The notes under the pieces are model-generated. The model ran no database searches, had not been told where the DNA came from, and saw nothing but the letters and a program-made list of their open reading frames with translations. The translations under genes and the position numbers were made by a program. Positions 10,197-19,807 of a stretch of 64,000 nucleotides of DNA are shown piece by piece. Every line of letters begins with the position of its first letter. Position 1 is the first letter of the stretch. The DNA comes from Hyaloraphidium curvatum (lineage: Eukaryota > Monoblepharomycota > Hyaloraphidiomycetes > Hyaloraphidiales > Hyaloraphidiaceae): the NCBI GenBank assembly GCA_025558095.1, contig JAIVFI010000037.1, positions 1-64,000 of the forward strand, given 5' to 3'.

Positions 10197-11668
10197 TCAC
10201 CCCGCGCACATGGTCTCGAGGGTAAAGTACACTCCTGCGGCCCTCAACACCGTCCACAGCCCGAAACACAGCGTCACGCAGGTGACCGCCACCGTCCGCA
10301 CGACCCCCGCGTCCACCACGAACCCCACGAACCTTGCCCTTGCGCCCTCGGTCTGCGCAAACAGCGACAAGAGGGCGTCGTGGTCCGCCAGAGAGCGCGC
10401 GACGGCGGGTTGGTTGTGGGCGCGGGAGCGGAGTAGGAGGACGGAGGAGCGGGTGCGGCGGTACAGGTCCGCCGCGCGGCCGGTGCGGGCGTTGGCCGCG
10501 GCGACGGCGACGAGCTCGTCGCCGATGGCGATGGGCCACAGGAGGAGCATAACAGGGATCCAGAGGGGCACGCAGCCCGCTAGGACGGCGCTGAAGAGCA
10601 TCCACGCAACGAGGTTGGCGGCCATGAGGATGAGCACGAAGCGGCCGTTGGAGATGAAGGCCAGCTGGGCGGGCCAGGATTCGGCGAGACGGAGGTGCAG
10701 CGCCACGTAGGGCTCATCCGCGGCAGGCACGGGCTCCGGACCCCCTTCGACGGCGGCCCTGTGCCTTTCGACCATGTCCGAGAGGAGCAACGACAGAGCG
10801 CGGTGCTGCAGACGTCCAGAAAGATTGAGCACTCGGGAACTAGGAGCGTTGTAAGGCAGGATGAAGTGCGTGACGGGTGTGTAGGCAAGCGTAGCGCAGG
10901 CAAAGAGGGCAAAGAGGAGGATGCTCCACCAGGTCGACCACATGAGAGGGGCAAAGGTGACGAGAAGGGTGTAGGAGGCGAGGAAGAAGGCCGCAAAGAG
11001 AATAAGACTCTGAACAATGGGGTCCACCAGGTACATGATCCAGGTCGAGGTCAGAACGGGGCCGGCGCAGCTGGGCAAGGGACATGGGCAAAGCGGGTCC
11101 TCGGGATTGTGGCGGACCAGAGGCGAGACGTCCGGCTCCTCGCCCGGCTCCAAGTCCGGCACCTGGCACGGCACTTCGCGAGGCTCCGGGGCCAGCAACC
11201 GTCGCCAGCGGACCACGGTTGCGAAAGGGTTCGAGTCCAGCGACGGCACGGTCCGGGCATAGTTGGCGGCGGTCCAGATAGCCAGGCAACCGAGCAAGAC
11301 GTTCGCCACATTGTGGGCGGCGACCGCGGCAGCGCCGACGGCCGCCTGCTTCGCGCCGAACGCGCCCAACCGTGCGTTGAACACCAGGAGCGGCACCAGC
11401 AGCAGCGTCCAGCAGACGGAGCTCAGGATGATCCGCTCGCCCGAGTGCCGTGTCAAAAATCCAAACGCCGCAGAAAGCTGCAAGCGCGTGGTCGCCAGCG
11501 GCACTGGGAGGCCGTCCAGCCCCGAGAGCAGCGCAGCCGCGTCGAGCGCCGGGCCGCCCGCGTAGGTGCCGTCGTCGGGCGAAACCGCCCGCCGTTCGGC
11601 GGAGGTCAGCTCTATGGGCTTCTCGGGCCATTTCCGTCCGCCATTTGGTGATCCGGCCCGTCCGACAT
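10197..11668 (-). CDS. 7TM membrane protein with C-x-C-P motif (copy G), frameshift near start
   Basis: A long minus-strand frame ending at 10197 encodes the most complete uninterrupted member of the local 7TM family: helices near SVCWTLLLVPLLVF, the AAVAAHNVANVLLG region, the SLILFAAFFLASYTLL region, LFALFACATL, the LILMAANLVAWMLF region, WIPVMLLLW and a final TVAVTCVTLCFGLW. Between the second and third helices is the signature HNPEDPLCPCPLPSCAG. By homology with the copies at 8294 and 9141 the start is the ATG at 11666-11668, but one base is missing near 11615, so that frame stops after 18 codons while the homologous frame continues. Unlike its relatives at 35722, 41205 and 49984 it has no intron before the sixth helix. 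It is either a recently broken gene, a sequencing error, or uses another start. Confidence 0.65.
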
Positions 11669-12090
11669 GTCTGCTTGTGCTGCGCGTGCGGGCCTTCCTC
11701 GGGGCCTCTGCGATCTCCGCGATCGATGGGAACATTCCTCCGATCCACGTCTCCCACGCGATACAACCATGGCCCCGCCGCTGGTCTTGTGCCCATATGA
11801 TGCCATGTCGCGTGCCTGACTTGCTCTTTGATAGGCGCTGCCCGCGGCCGCCCTCGCCGCCGCGCTGGGCACATACCTCGCCGACCAGCGGTTGAACGTA
11901 TCGGGCGACGTGACGCGCATATAGTGGGTCCGCGACGTGTTGCGCACCTCCCACCTGCTCATTGCGTACCTCATTGACGTCCATGGGACAGCCGGCTGCT
12001 CTCGATGGTCTCCTTCGCGACGAAGCGCGCCGCCGCCGGCCGCGCAAACGCCGCCTTCCTCCTCTTCGAAAACGCCGACGCCCACCCCGC
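11565..12090. repeat. Duplicated block: 7TM 5' end, shared promoter and FATP 5' end (copy 2)
   Basis: Partner of 9026-9588. Here both genes continue beyond the block: the 7TM gene G to the left on the minus strand and FATP to the right. On the plus strand an ATG at 11768, a likely short intron ending at the AG before 11837, and codons reading ALGTYLADQRL resemble the membrane-anchored N-terminus of FAT1/FATP proteins. That segment then meets TAG at 11922-11924 and loses frame between LLIAYLIDV and the ATG at 12005. Confidence 0.8.
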
Positions 12091-14114
12091 CAAGATCGCC
12101 CTCCGCTCCGAAGACCGCAGGGAATGGACCTACCCCGCCGTCCGCGCCTCGGTCCTCGCCCTCGCCTCCTTCCTCCGCGCCGACCTTGCGCTTTCCCCGG
12201 GCTCCACCGTGGCCGTGCTGATGGACACCTCCCCCGCCATGGTGTTCTGCTACTACGCGTGCTACGCCTCGCGGACCGTCATGGCGGGGCTCAACACGCA
12301 CCTGGTGGGCCCGTCGCTGCTGCACTGCGTGCGGGCGTGCGGGGCGGCGGTGGTCATCGTCGAGCCGGCGTACGTGGAGCGGGTGGAGGCGATCAGGGGT
12401 GAGCTGGAGCGGGACGGGGTGCGGATTGTGCTCTGGGACGAGGGGGCCGAGGGGTCGGGGCCGGTGGTCAATGAACGGTACCTCCTGGCCCGCGCGACGG
12501 ATGGAGGGAAGGCGGTGCTCGAGGACATGGGCAAGACGCAGCTCACGGACCCGGCCTACGTCATGTTCACGTCCGGGGTAGGGGTTCTGGTCGTCGTACC
12601 GAAGTGCCTCCTCTGACAGCAGGCACGGGCAGACGACCGGCGTGCCAAAGGCCAACGTGCGCACACACCAAAACTCCATCTTCTTTGCCGCACCGGGTGG
12701 ACTGATCACATTTGCCGCTCCCAAAGCCAACGACGTCGTCCTCGGGTGTCTGTGGGTTACCCTCTTGTGCCTGCTAGAGTTCGTCTGGGACCCGCTAACG
12801 ACTCCCCAGCCCGCTGTGCCACGTCACCTGCTGGTTCGCCATGACGGGTGCCCTGGGGCAGGGCGCCACCTTTGTCCCGGTGCGCAAGTTCAGCGCGACA
12901 AAGTTCTGGCAGCAGGCCGCGGACCTCGGGGCCACGGTGTTCTACTGTGGGTGATGCGCGCATCTCTGCCGCCACAAGTGCCCACCTCGCTCCCCCCGCA
13001 GACGTCGGCGAGATGGCGCGCTACCTCGCCGCGCAACCCCCTTCCGACCACGAGAAGCGCCACCGCGTCCGCACGGTGGTCGGCAACGGCCTCCGGCGGG
13101 ACCTATTCCCCCTCTTCCCCACGCGCTTCGGCATCCCCCGCGTGGTCGAGATGTACGGCGCCTCGGACGGCACCTCGTTCCTGCTCAACGACTGGACCGC
13201 CGGCAGCCCCGGCGAGGGCAGCGTTGGGCGGGCGGGCCCGCTGCTGCGGAGGATGATGGGCGGGCCGGTGCTGCTGAAGGTGGATGCGGCGTCGGGGGAG
13301 GTGGTGAGGGGGGAGGACGGGCTGTGCAGGGCGGCGGGGCCGGGGGAGCCGGGGGAGTGCGTGAGCCCAGTGGGTTGCTTCCCCTCTGCAACCCGTGGTG
13401 TGTGTGGCTGACGGTTTGCGCAGTGGGTCGAGGGCGCGGTCAACTACCGCAACGACCCCACCTCGGTCGAGAAGAAGATCCTCCGCGACGTGTTCAAGAA
13501 GGGCGACGCCTTCTGGCGCATGGGCGACCTCCTCTCGCGGGACTCGGCCGGGCGCTACTACTTTGTCGACCGCCTCGGCGACACATTCCGCTGGAAATCC
13601 GAGAACGTATCGACGTTCGAGGTGGCGACGTCGCTGGGGGAGCATCCGGCGGTGGAGGACGCGACGGTGTACGGGGTCAAGGTGCCCGGGGCGGCGGGGA
13701 GAGCGGGGATGGCGATCGTGGTGCTCAAGGAGGCGTATCGGGGTTTGCCGAGGGAGGAGACGGAGAAGCTGATGCGGGAGCTGGGGAAGTTCGCGCTGGA
13801 GCGGATTCCCAGATGTGGGTGGCCGGTCTGTGATTGGCGACGGATCTAACGTCTCCGATGCGTCGACGTGCAGACGCGACGCCCGTGTTCGTCCGGCTGC
13901 AGGGCGAGATCGAGCTAACGGTGTCGCTGAAGCACCGCAAGCTCGAGTACCAGAACGAGGGCTACTCCACGGCGGACTGGTGGATGCCGCCAGGATCGTG
14001 AGTGTTTGACTTCGGGTTACGGTAGTGCGAAGGCTGATCGGTGCCAGGGACGAGTACGTGCCGTTCCGCGAAGAGGACATGGTCAAGATCGACGTCGGCA
14101 AGGCGCGACTGTGA
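12005..14114 (+). CDS. Very-long-chain acyl-CoA synthetase / fatty acid transport protein (FAT1/FATP family)
   Basis: Seven exons join cleanly: 12005-12577, 12633-12745, 12810-12946, 13002-13360, 13424-13814, 13874-13997 and 14048-14114, giving 587 residues. The AMP-binding P-loop TSG/TTGVPKA is created exactly by the first splice. Later landmarks are a YVGEMARYL strand, YGASDG, GDLL followed by YYFVDRLGDTFRWKSENVST (the FATP/VLACS signature) and the C-terminal LQGEIELT segment. The enzyme activates long and very long chain fatty acids to acyl-CoA and couples this to uptake. The usual N-terminal membrane anchor is encoded upstream (11768-12000) but is broken by a stop and a frameshift, so the product from 12005 would lack it. 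Its intact body suggests the enzyme still functions, perhaps as a soluble or peripheral form. Confidence 0.85.
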
Positions 14115-14817
14115 AACGGTGTCAGCCTGACCCCAAGCGGCTCCTTCCGCGGCGCGACAGAGAAGAAGCCATCCGTGCATCATATGTGCTTTTGAGGTTA
14201 AATCCTTGAACCCCGCTCACTCCCGTTCACTCCCGCTCTGCCGCGCGATCCCGGCCTCCGAGCCCGAATCTCTGCCTCGTAGTCGCCCGCGTGTCCCCAA
14301 AACCTCGGTTCCCAGCGCGTGTCCCGCATTCCCTCCGAGCTGCCCCGAACGTTGCTCGCCTCCGAACCCATGCCATCGCAGTCGGTCGTCCTCGGCCAAC
14401 GCCGGGCGCCCGGACCGTCGCTGGCTGGCACTGTCGGGTTGCAGAACCACGGCAGAGACGCGCGGCTTCCTTCCGCACGGTCCGCGCCGGTGCACTTCCG
14501 CACGGTCACCCACCCCGCCCACCGGCATTGACTCAGGCCCCCCTCCGCCGTCTCTCCCGTGAGCCTCCCCGCGGTGCGCCCCCGCTCGCCGCGCCCTCCC
14601 CCGCGCCGCCCATCCGCCCGCCGCGCCGCCGGCCCGCGGGGCGCGCGGTTGCCCCGCGCGGCGGCGTGCGCCACCCGCCGCCCGCGCGGCGCACACAAAC
14701 GGGCATTCCGGTCGGCCGGGCAGAAGGGCGCGGGGACGGGCGCGGCGAGACGGCATTTTGGACGCGCGGCTGACGACCGTCCCGCAGGAAGCACCGCACG
14801 CGCGCGCGACAGACACG
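14115..14817. other. Intergenic, COX12 upstream region
   Basis: About 700 very GC-rich bases with no recognisable gene. The part from about 14730 to 14812 is repeated at 18770-18845, because the COX12 region was duplicated. Confidence 0.6.
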
Positions 14818-15398
14818 ATGTGGGCACAACCGGCACGGCGCGCCGCATCCCCGCAATCTGACCCGCGGCTGCCTCCTCCGCCCCTTGCTTCCCTTTCTCG
14901 CGGCGTCAATTTCGGCAGGACCGAGGGTCTGAAGCTCGAGACGGTGCCCTTCGACGCCAGGTTCCCCAACCAGAACCAGGTGCGTTGCTCTCGGCTCGGG
15001 GGCCATTTACCCTCCTTTGCTAATCTATTCTACTTCGGCAGACCCGCAACTGCTGGCAGGTGGGCATCCCGGCGGCCGGACCAGGCCGGAGGGCGGATGC
15101 ACGGCTGCGGGGTCATCTCTCCCACCCCGCCCGTCCCCCTCCCCTTACCGCCTCGTGGTCCCCCCATCCGCACATCCTAACCCCCTCTCCCCTCTAGAAC
15201 TTCGTCGACTTCCACCGCTGCGCCAAGGCCAAGGGCGACGACTTCCCCCCCTGCCTGGCCTTCAAGAAGGCCTACCTGTCGCTGTGCCCCAGCGCGTGGG
15301 TGGAGAAGTGGACGGAGCAGCTCGAGAACGGCACGTTCCCGGCCAAGGGCTTGGTGGAGGAGAAGCACGGGCACGATGATGGGCACGGGCACCACTGA
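14818..15398 (+). CDS. COX12: Cytochrome c oxidase subunit 6B (COX12)
   Basis: Exon 1 ends at 14979 after TVPFDARFPNQNQ, an 18-base microexon at 15042-15059 encodes TRNCWQ, and exon 3 at 15198-15398 encodes NFVDFHRCAKAKGDDF and the rest. The twin Cys pattern C-x9-C and C-x10-C is complete (NCWQ...HRC, FPPC...LC), as in intermembrane-space proteins imported by Mia40. Subunit 6B stabilises the cytochrome c oxidase dimer at the cytochrome c side. From the ATG at 14818 the protein would have 126 residues, about 40 more than usual; an AG at 14917-14918 could be the end of another intron, with a short first exon further upstream. The tail is a His/Asp/Gly-rich stretch. Exon 3 and the flanks are duplicated at 18917. 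Confidence 0.9.
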
Positions 15399-15814
15399 AG
15401 GCGTCGAAATGGGGGGAGCACTTTGGGCACCGACGATTTGGGGGGGAGGGGGACGCTAATGCCATCGAGGATTCGACGAAGCAGGCCGCATTGGTGCCGC
15501 CCACATTCTGTCCTCGCGCTCTTTCCCGCTGTCCCGCAGGATGCTCCTCCGTACACGAGCGGGGCTGGCGTACAGGGTTCCGTTGCAGCGACGGACGGGA
15601 TCGGGGCAGCGAAACGCCTCCAAACGATGGCGCTCCATCCATCGGGGTCGCACGAGGTCGGATCGGCGCGCTTTCGTTCGCGATGGCCCGTCTTTCCGTG
15701 CGATTACAAGTGCGCGCCGCCATGGGACGCCCGCTGCGAGGCCCATTCGCCCGAATACCCAGCCCCGGGATGCGGCGGACCGCTATCGGGCTCAAAGCAT
15801 TGTGAAATCGCTCG

Positions 15815-15953
15815 CAGAGTCCGTTCCTCGGCCTCCATCGCAAGTCAGTCACGGCACGAACGTCAGTCAAATCAGCGACACCAGCCCGCACCCCCCCTCA
15901 GGGCCTCCACTCCCGCGTTCCTTCGGCGCTCGGACGGGTTCGGCGGGAAAGCG
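15815..15953 (+). promoter_or_regulatory. Conserved upstream element of Sel1-kinase gene 1
   Basis: GTCAGTCA occurs at 15844-15851 and again at 15862-15869, 110 and 92 bases before the ATG, set in a conserved stretch that starts with CAGAGTCCGTTCCTCGG and ends with CGACACCAGCCCGC and a CT-rich leader. The same arrangement is found before the other three Sel1-kinase loci. It could be promoter or 5' leader. Confidence 0.6.
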
Positions 15954-18558
15954 ATGTTTCGGAAGAAAGCCGCGGCGAAGCCTGTGAGCGCGGAGAGCGC
16001 GCAGACCGTGGAGAGCGTGGAGAGTGGAGAGGAGTGCCACCGTCGGGGTTGGCAGTACGAGAACGGCGACGGCGTCGCCAACGACCTCGTAGAGGCCGCG
16101 AAGTGGTACTGTAAGTCGGCGGACCAGGGCAACGCGAGCGGGCAGGTCAATCTCGGACGGTGCTACGAATATGGCTGGGGCGTGGCGAAGGATCTTGCCG
16201 AGGCCGCGAAGTGGTACCGCAAGTCGGCGGACCAGGGCAACGCCGTCGGGCAGGTCCACCTCGGACGGTGCTTTGAGAACGGCTGGGGCGTCGTCAAGGA
16301 CCTCGTAGAGGCCGCGAAGTGGTACCGCAAGTCGGCCGACCAGGGCAACGCTGATGGACAGGACAGCCTCGGCGCGTGCTACGAGAACGGGTCGGGTGTG
16401 GCGAAGGACCTCGCCGAAGCCAGCCGGTGGTACCGCAAATCGGCCGACCAGGGCGATGCGTACGGGCAGAAGAACCTAGGACGGTGCTACGAGAACGGCT
16501 GGGGCGTCGCCAACGACCTCGTAGAGGCCGCGAAGTGGTACCGCAAGTCGGCGGACCAGGGCAACGCGAGCGGGCAGTTCAACCTGGGACGGTGCTACGA
16601 ATATGGCTGGGGCGTGGCGAAGGATCTTGCCGAGGCCGCGAAGTGGTACCGCAAGTCGGCGGACCAGGGCAACGCCGTCGGGCAGGTCAACCTCGGACTG
16701 TGCTACGAGAACGGCTGGGGCGTAGCCAAGGATCTCGCAGAGGCTGCAAAGTGGTACCGCAAATCGGCCGACCAGGGCGATTCGTACGGGCAGAACCATC
16801 TCGGCCGGTGCTACGAGAACGGCTGGGGCGTCGCCAAGGATCTTGCCGAGGCGGCAAAGTGGTACCGAAAGGCGGCGGACCAGGGGAACGCCAGCGGGCA
16901 GGTCAATCTCGGAAGGCTTTACGAGAACGGCTGGGGCGTCGCCAAGGACCTCGCCGAGGCCTTGCGGTGGTACCGCAAATCGGCCGACCAGGGCAACTTG
17001 GACGGGCAGTACAATCTCGCACTTTGTTACCAGTTCGGCAAAGGCGTCGAAGTCAATCTCACCACGGCGCTGGATCTGTACCAGAAGGCCGCTGCGCAGG
17101 GTGACGAGGACGCCAAAGCTCGCGTGGAGCAGGTGCAGGCGGCCATCAACGTGCAGCGGGCTGCAGAGGAGCGCCGGCGGACGGAAGAGGCCGAGGCTGC
17201 CGAGCGGAGCCGTGCCGCTGCCGAGGCGCGCGCGAAGCAGGAAGCCGAAGCCGAAGCACGACGCCGGCGGGAGGAAAACTGGGCGAAGGAACGCGAGAGG
17301 CTGGAGCTCGAGCGCCGGCGCCAGGAGGCGGAAGCCGAAGCCCGTCGCCGCCGGGAGGAGGACCTGGCCCACGAGCGCGAGAGGCTGGAGCTCCAGCGCC
17401 GACGGATGGAGCTCGAGAACGAGGCCAAAGCGAGGGAGCTTGCCCTGCTTGCCGAAAGGTTGAAGCTGGAGCAGGAGCTCGCGGCGTTGAAGGTCCCGCA
17501 AGCCCAGACCCGGCTCGACGGATCGGCGCGGACGGCTGTTCCCAGCGCTCCTGGGAGCGCGGCCACGGATCGCACTGCCGACGAGGCCGGCAAGCCCAAC
17601 CTGGCGCGTTCCAAGACCTCGTTCTGGGTGGAAGAGGCCGACATTTCCTACGACCGGTCGAGCTGCCTCGGCAAGGGCGGCTTCGGGGTCGTCTATCGGG
17701 GCAAGTATCTTGACCTGACGGACGTGGCCGTCAAGGTGGCCCTCGACACGTACAGCACGGAGGAAGCCAGCGTCTTTCTCGAGGCCGAGGTCAAGGTCTG
17801 GGCTGAGCTGCCGGCCCACGACAATGGTGAGCGGTATGACTTTCGGCATGATGCGCATCCTGCTCACCAGATCGACTTCCAGTCGTCCCGCTCCTCGGCT
17901 ACCGCACCTCCCCGACGTTCCTGGTCACCAAGCTCTTCACGGGCGGGAGCATGAAGAGCTTCCTCGCCGCCCGGAACTGGGACCTCGCCCTCGCGCTGCA
18001 CCTCCTCGGCGACGCCGCCGTCGGCATGACCTTTCTCCACTCCAAGGGCGTCATCCACTCGGACCTCAAGGCCGAGAACGTGCTCGTCGAGGACGGCACC
18101 CGGATGCCCGTCGCTAAGATCGCCGACTTCGGCCTGGCCAAGGTGCGCACGCGGGTCGAGGACACCAAGGGGAACAAGGCGTACCAGTACCAGGGGCTCG
18201 CGGGGGCGACGATCCGGTACGCGCCGCCCGAGTTCTTCGACGAGGAGCCGCTGCGCAAGCCGTCGGACGTGTGGACGTTCGGGATGATGTGCTACCAGGT
18301 GCTTTCGGGCGGACGGGACCCGTTCTCGGACCTCACGAATCCGCCGGCTGTGAGTTGGCATTCGGCGCGAGCTTCCCGGCCTTGCTAACTGTTTTGCAGG
18401 TCATGAAGGCCATCTTTGGCGGCAAGCGCCCGCCGAGGCCCGACAACGTGCCGGATGCCGTGTGGTCGCTGATGCAGTCGTGCTGGAAGGAGGAGATGGG
18501 CGAGCGGCCGACAATGGCCGAGGTGGCGCGACAGCTCGTCCGGATCAGGGGTCGCTAG
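15954..18558 (+). CDS. Sel1-repeat / coiled-coil / TKL-like protein kinase 1
   Basis: Exons 15954-17826, 17883-18349 and 18400-18558 give 832 residues; the last intron has a CTAAC branch site. Residues about 22-380 are ten Sel1-like repeats of 36 residues (consensus WYRKSADQGNA...LG.CYENGWGVAKDL), a TPR-like solenoid for protein contacts. Residues 383-512 are a highly charged Arg/Glu coiled coil. The kinase starts near 562 with glycine loop GKGGFGVV, VAVKV (Lys about 594), HSDLKAEN (Asp about 685), DFGLAKV and a full C-lobe ending in RPTMAEVA. All catalytic residues are present, so it should be active, but the usual HRD Arg is Ser. The layout suggests an oligomerising scaffold kinase; its input and targets are unknown. 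Confidence 0.9.
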
Positions 18559-18757
18559 GGAACGAAATCATCACGGGATTGCAATCCGATACTGTTTCGA
18601 TGACTTCCGCGTCTGCCGCCTGAGGACGCATGGCTCGGCGGGTGATCCGAGTTACGTCAGTCAGCGGCGGCCGGTGGCCAATCCGGCTCTCAAACCCGGT
18701 TTCGACCACGGCGCCATGTCCGCCACGACGGCCTCGCGGCTCGCCGCGCCGTCTCAT
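18559..18757 (+). pseudogene. P450 promoter and first codons, truncated duplicate
   Basis: The sequence after the Sel1-kinase stop matches 22916-23127, the promoter and start of the complete P450 gene: shared GCAATCC-A-TACTGTTTCGATGACTTC, CTGCCGCCT and GTGATCCGAGT. An ATG at 18716 is followed by codons for MSATTASRLA, matching MSAEAASWLA of the P450. After about 14 codons the match ends and COX12 upstream sequence begins, marking the breakpoint of a tandem duplication. Confidence 0.8.
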
Positions 18758-18769
18758 TCACTGCAGCGG

Positions 18770-19117
18770 AGCGCGGAGACGGGCGCGGCGCGGCGGCATT
18801 CTACGCGCGGCTCACGACCGTCCCGCAGGAAGCACCGCACGCGCGCGCCTTTCCCCCCTCTCCTTACCGTCCCCTCGTCCCCCCATTCGCACCCACTAAC
18901 CCCCTCCCCCCCTTAGAACTTCGTCGACTTCCACCGCTGCGCCAAGGCCAAGGGCGACGACTTCCCCCCCTGCCTGGCCTTCAAGAAGGCTTACCTGTCG
19001 CTGTGCCCCTCGGCGTGGGTGGAGAAGTGGACGGAGCAGCTCGAGAACGGCACGTTCCCGGCCAAGGGCTTGGTGGAGGAGAAGCACGGGCACGATGATG
19101 GGCACGGGCACCACTGA
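18770..19117 (+). pseudogene. COX12 duplicate lacking exons 1 and 2
   Basis: 18917-19117 is an almost exact copy of COX12 exon 3, with its acceptor AG and stop. Upstream, 18770-18845 matches the region 5' of COX12, and the next bases match the end of COX12 intron 2, so a deletion has removed exon 1, the microexon and most of both introns. No start codon is left for the subunit; it cannot give the first Cys of the twin motif. The conserved coding sequence suggests a recent event. Confidence 0.85.
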
Positions 19118-19679
19118 ACGGGGGGTGGGGGATGCTTTTGCACTGAACGGGGGGGATTGGGAGGGGACGCTAATGCCATCGAGGATCTGACGAAGCAGGC
19201 CGGAGTGGTGCCGTCCGCGTCGTCCGCGTACCGTCCTTGCCTTCTTTCCCGCCCTCCGTCGCTGGCATCTCCAGGCAAGTCCCCTCCGCCCCGTCGTCCG
19301 CTCACCCGCCTTCGCCCATCGGGACCACCCTGCATCTCAGCGATCCCAACCTGCGCAGCGGGGAGCTCGCAGAGGAGCCGCGTCCCGCGACGGGGCGGAT
19401 GCGCACCGGGCGGCACATCACTCCGGTGCCCGGTGCAACGCCGAAGGACATCGGGGCATCGCGGTGCCTGGGTTCTATGCCAATCCATTCGGCGCGGAAA
19501 CAGGAGCACGGATCGGCGCCGTTCCGGCCGCGATGGCCCCTCTTTCCGTGCGACGCGGAGGGAGGGTCGCCGCCTCGCGCCCGCGGGGTGCGCCTTGGCC
19601 CCGAATTCCCCCAGAGCCGGATCCGGCGGATCACTATCGAGCTCAAGCATCAGCATGACGGCCGCAGAGTCCGTTTCTC

Positions 19680-19807
19680 GGCCTCCATCGCAAGTCAGTC
19701 ACGGCACGAAAGTCAGTCAGTCAAATCAGCGACACCAGCCCGCGCTCCCCCTCAGGGCCTCCACTCCCGCGTTCCTTCGGCGCTCGGACGGGTTCGCCGG
19801 GGGAGCG
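19680..19807 (+). promoter_or_regulatory. Conserved upstream element of Sel1-kinase gene 2
   Basis: GTCAGTCA at 19694-19701 and a longer GTCAGTCAGTCA at 19712-19723, 114 and 96 bases before the ATG, in the same context as gene 1 (CAGAGTCCGTTTCTCGG before, CGACACCAGCCCGC after). Confidence 0.6.

Noticed and set aside
11669-12047. N-terminal extension of the 7TM gene G by over 120 codons
   Set aside because: The extension is antisense to the FATP 5' region and is rich in Arg as expected for a non-coding frame; homologues start at the ATG at 11668.
14560-14720. GC-rich direct repeats of CGCCGCGCG as a tandem repeat or origin
   Set aside because: Irregular low-complexity composition without a fixed period.
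17827-17882. Read-through of kinase 1 exon 1 into the intron giving a longer frame
   Set aside because: The extended frame loses the kinase sequence; splicing restores VVPLLGYRTS as in the other copies.
18559-18720. A small regulatory RNA between kinase 1 and the COX12 fragment
   Set aside because: The conservation with 22916-23084 is explained by duplication of the P450 promoter.
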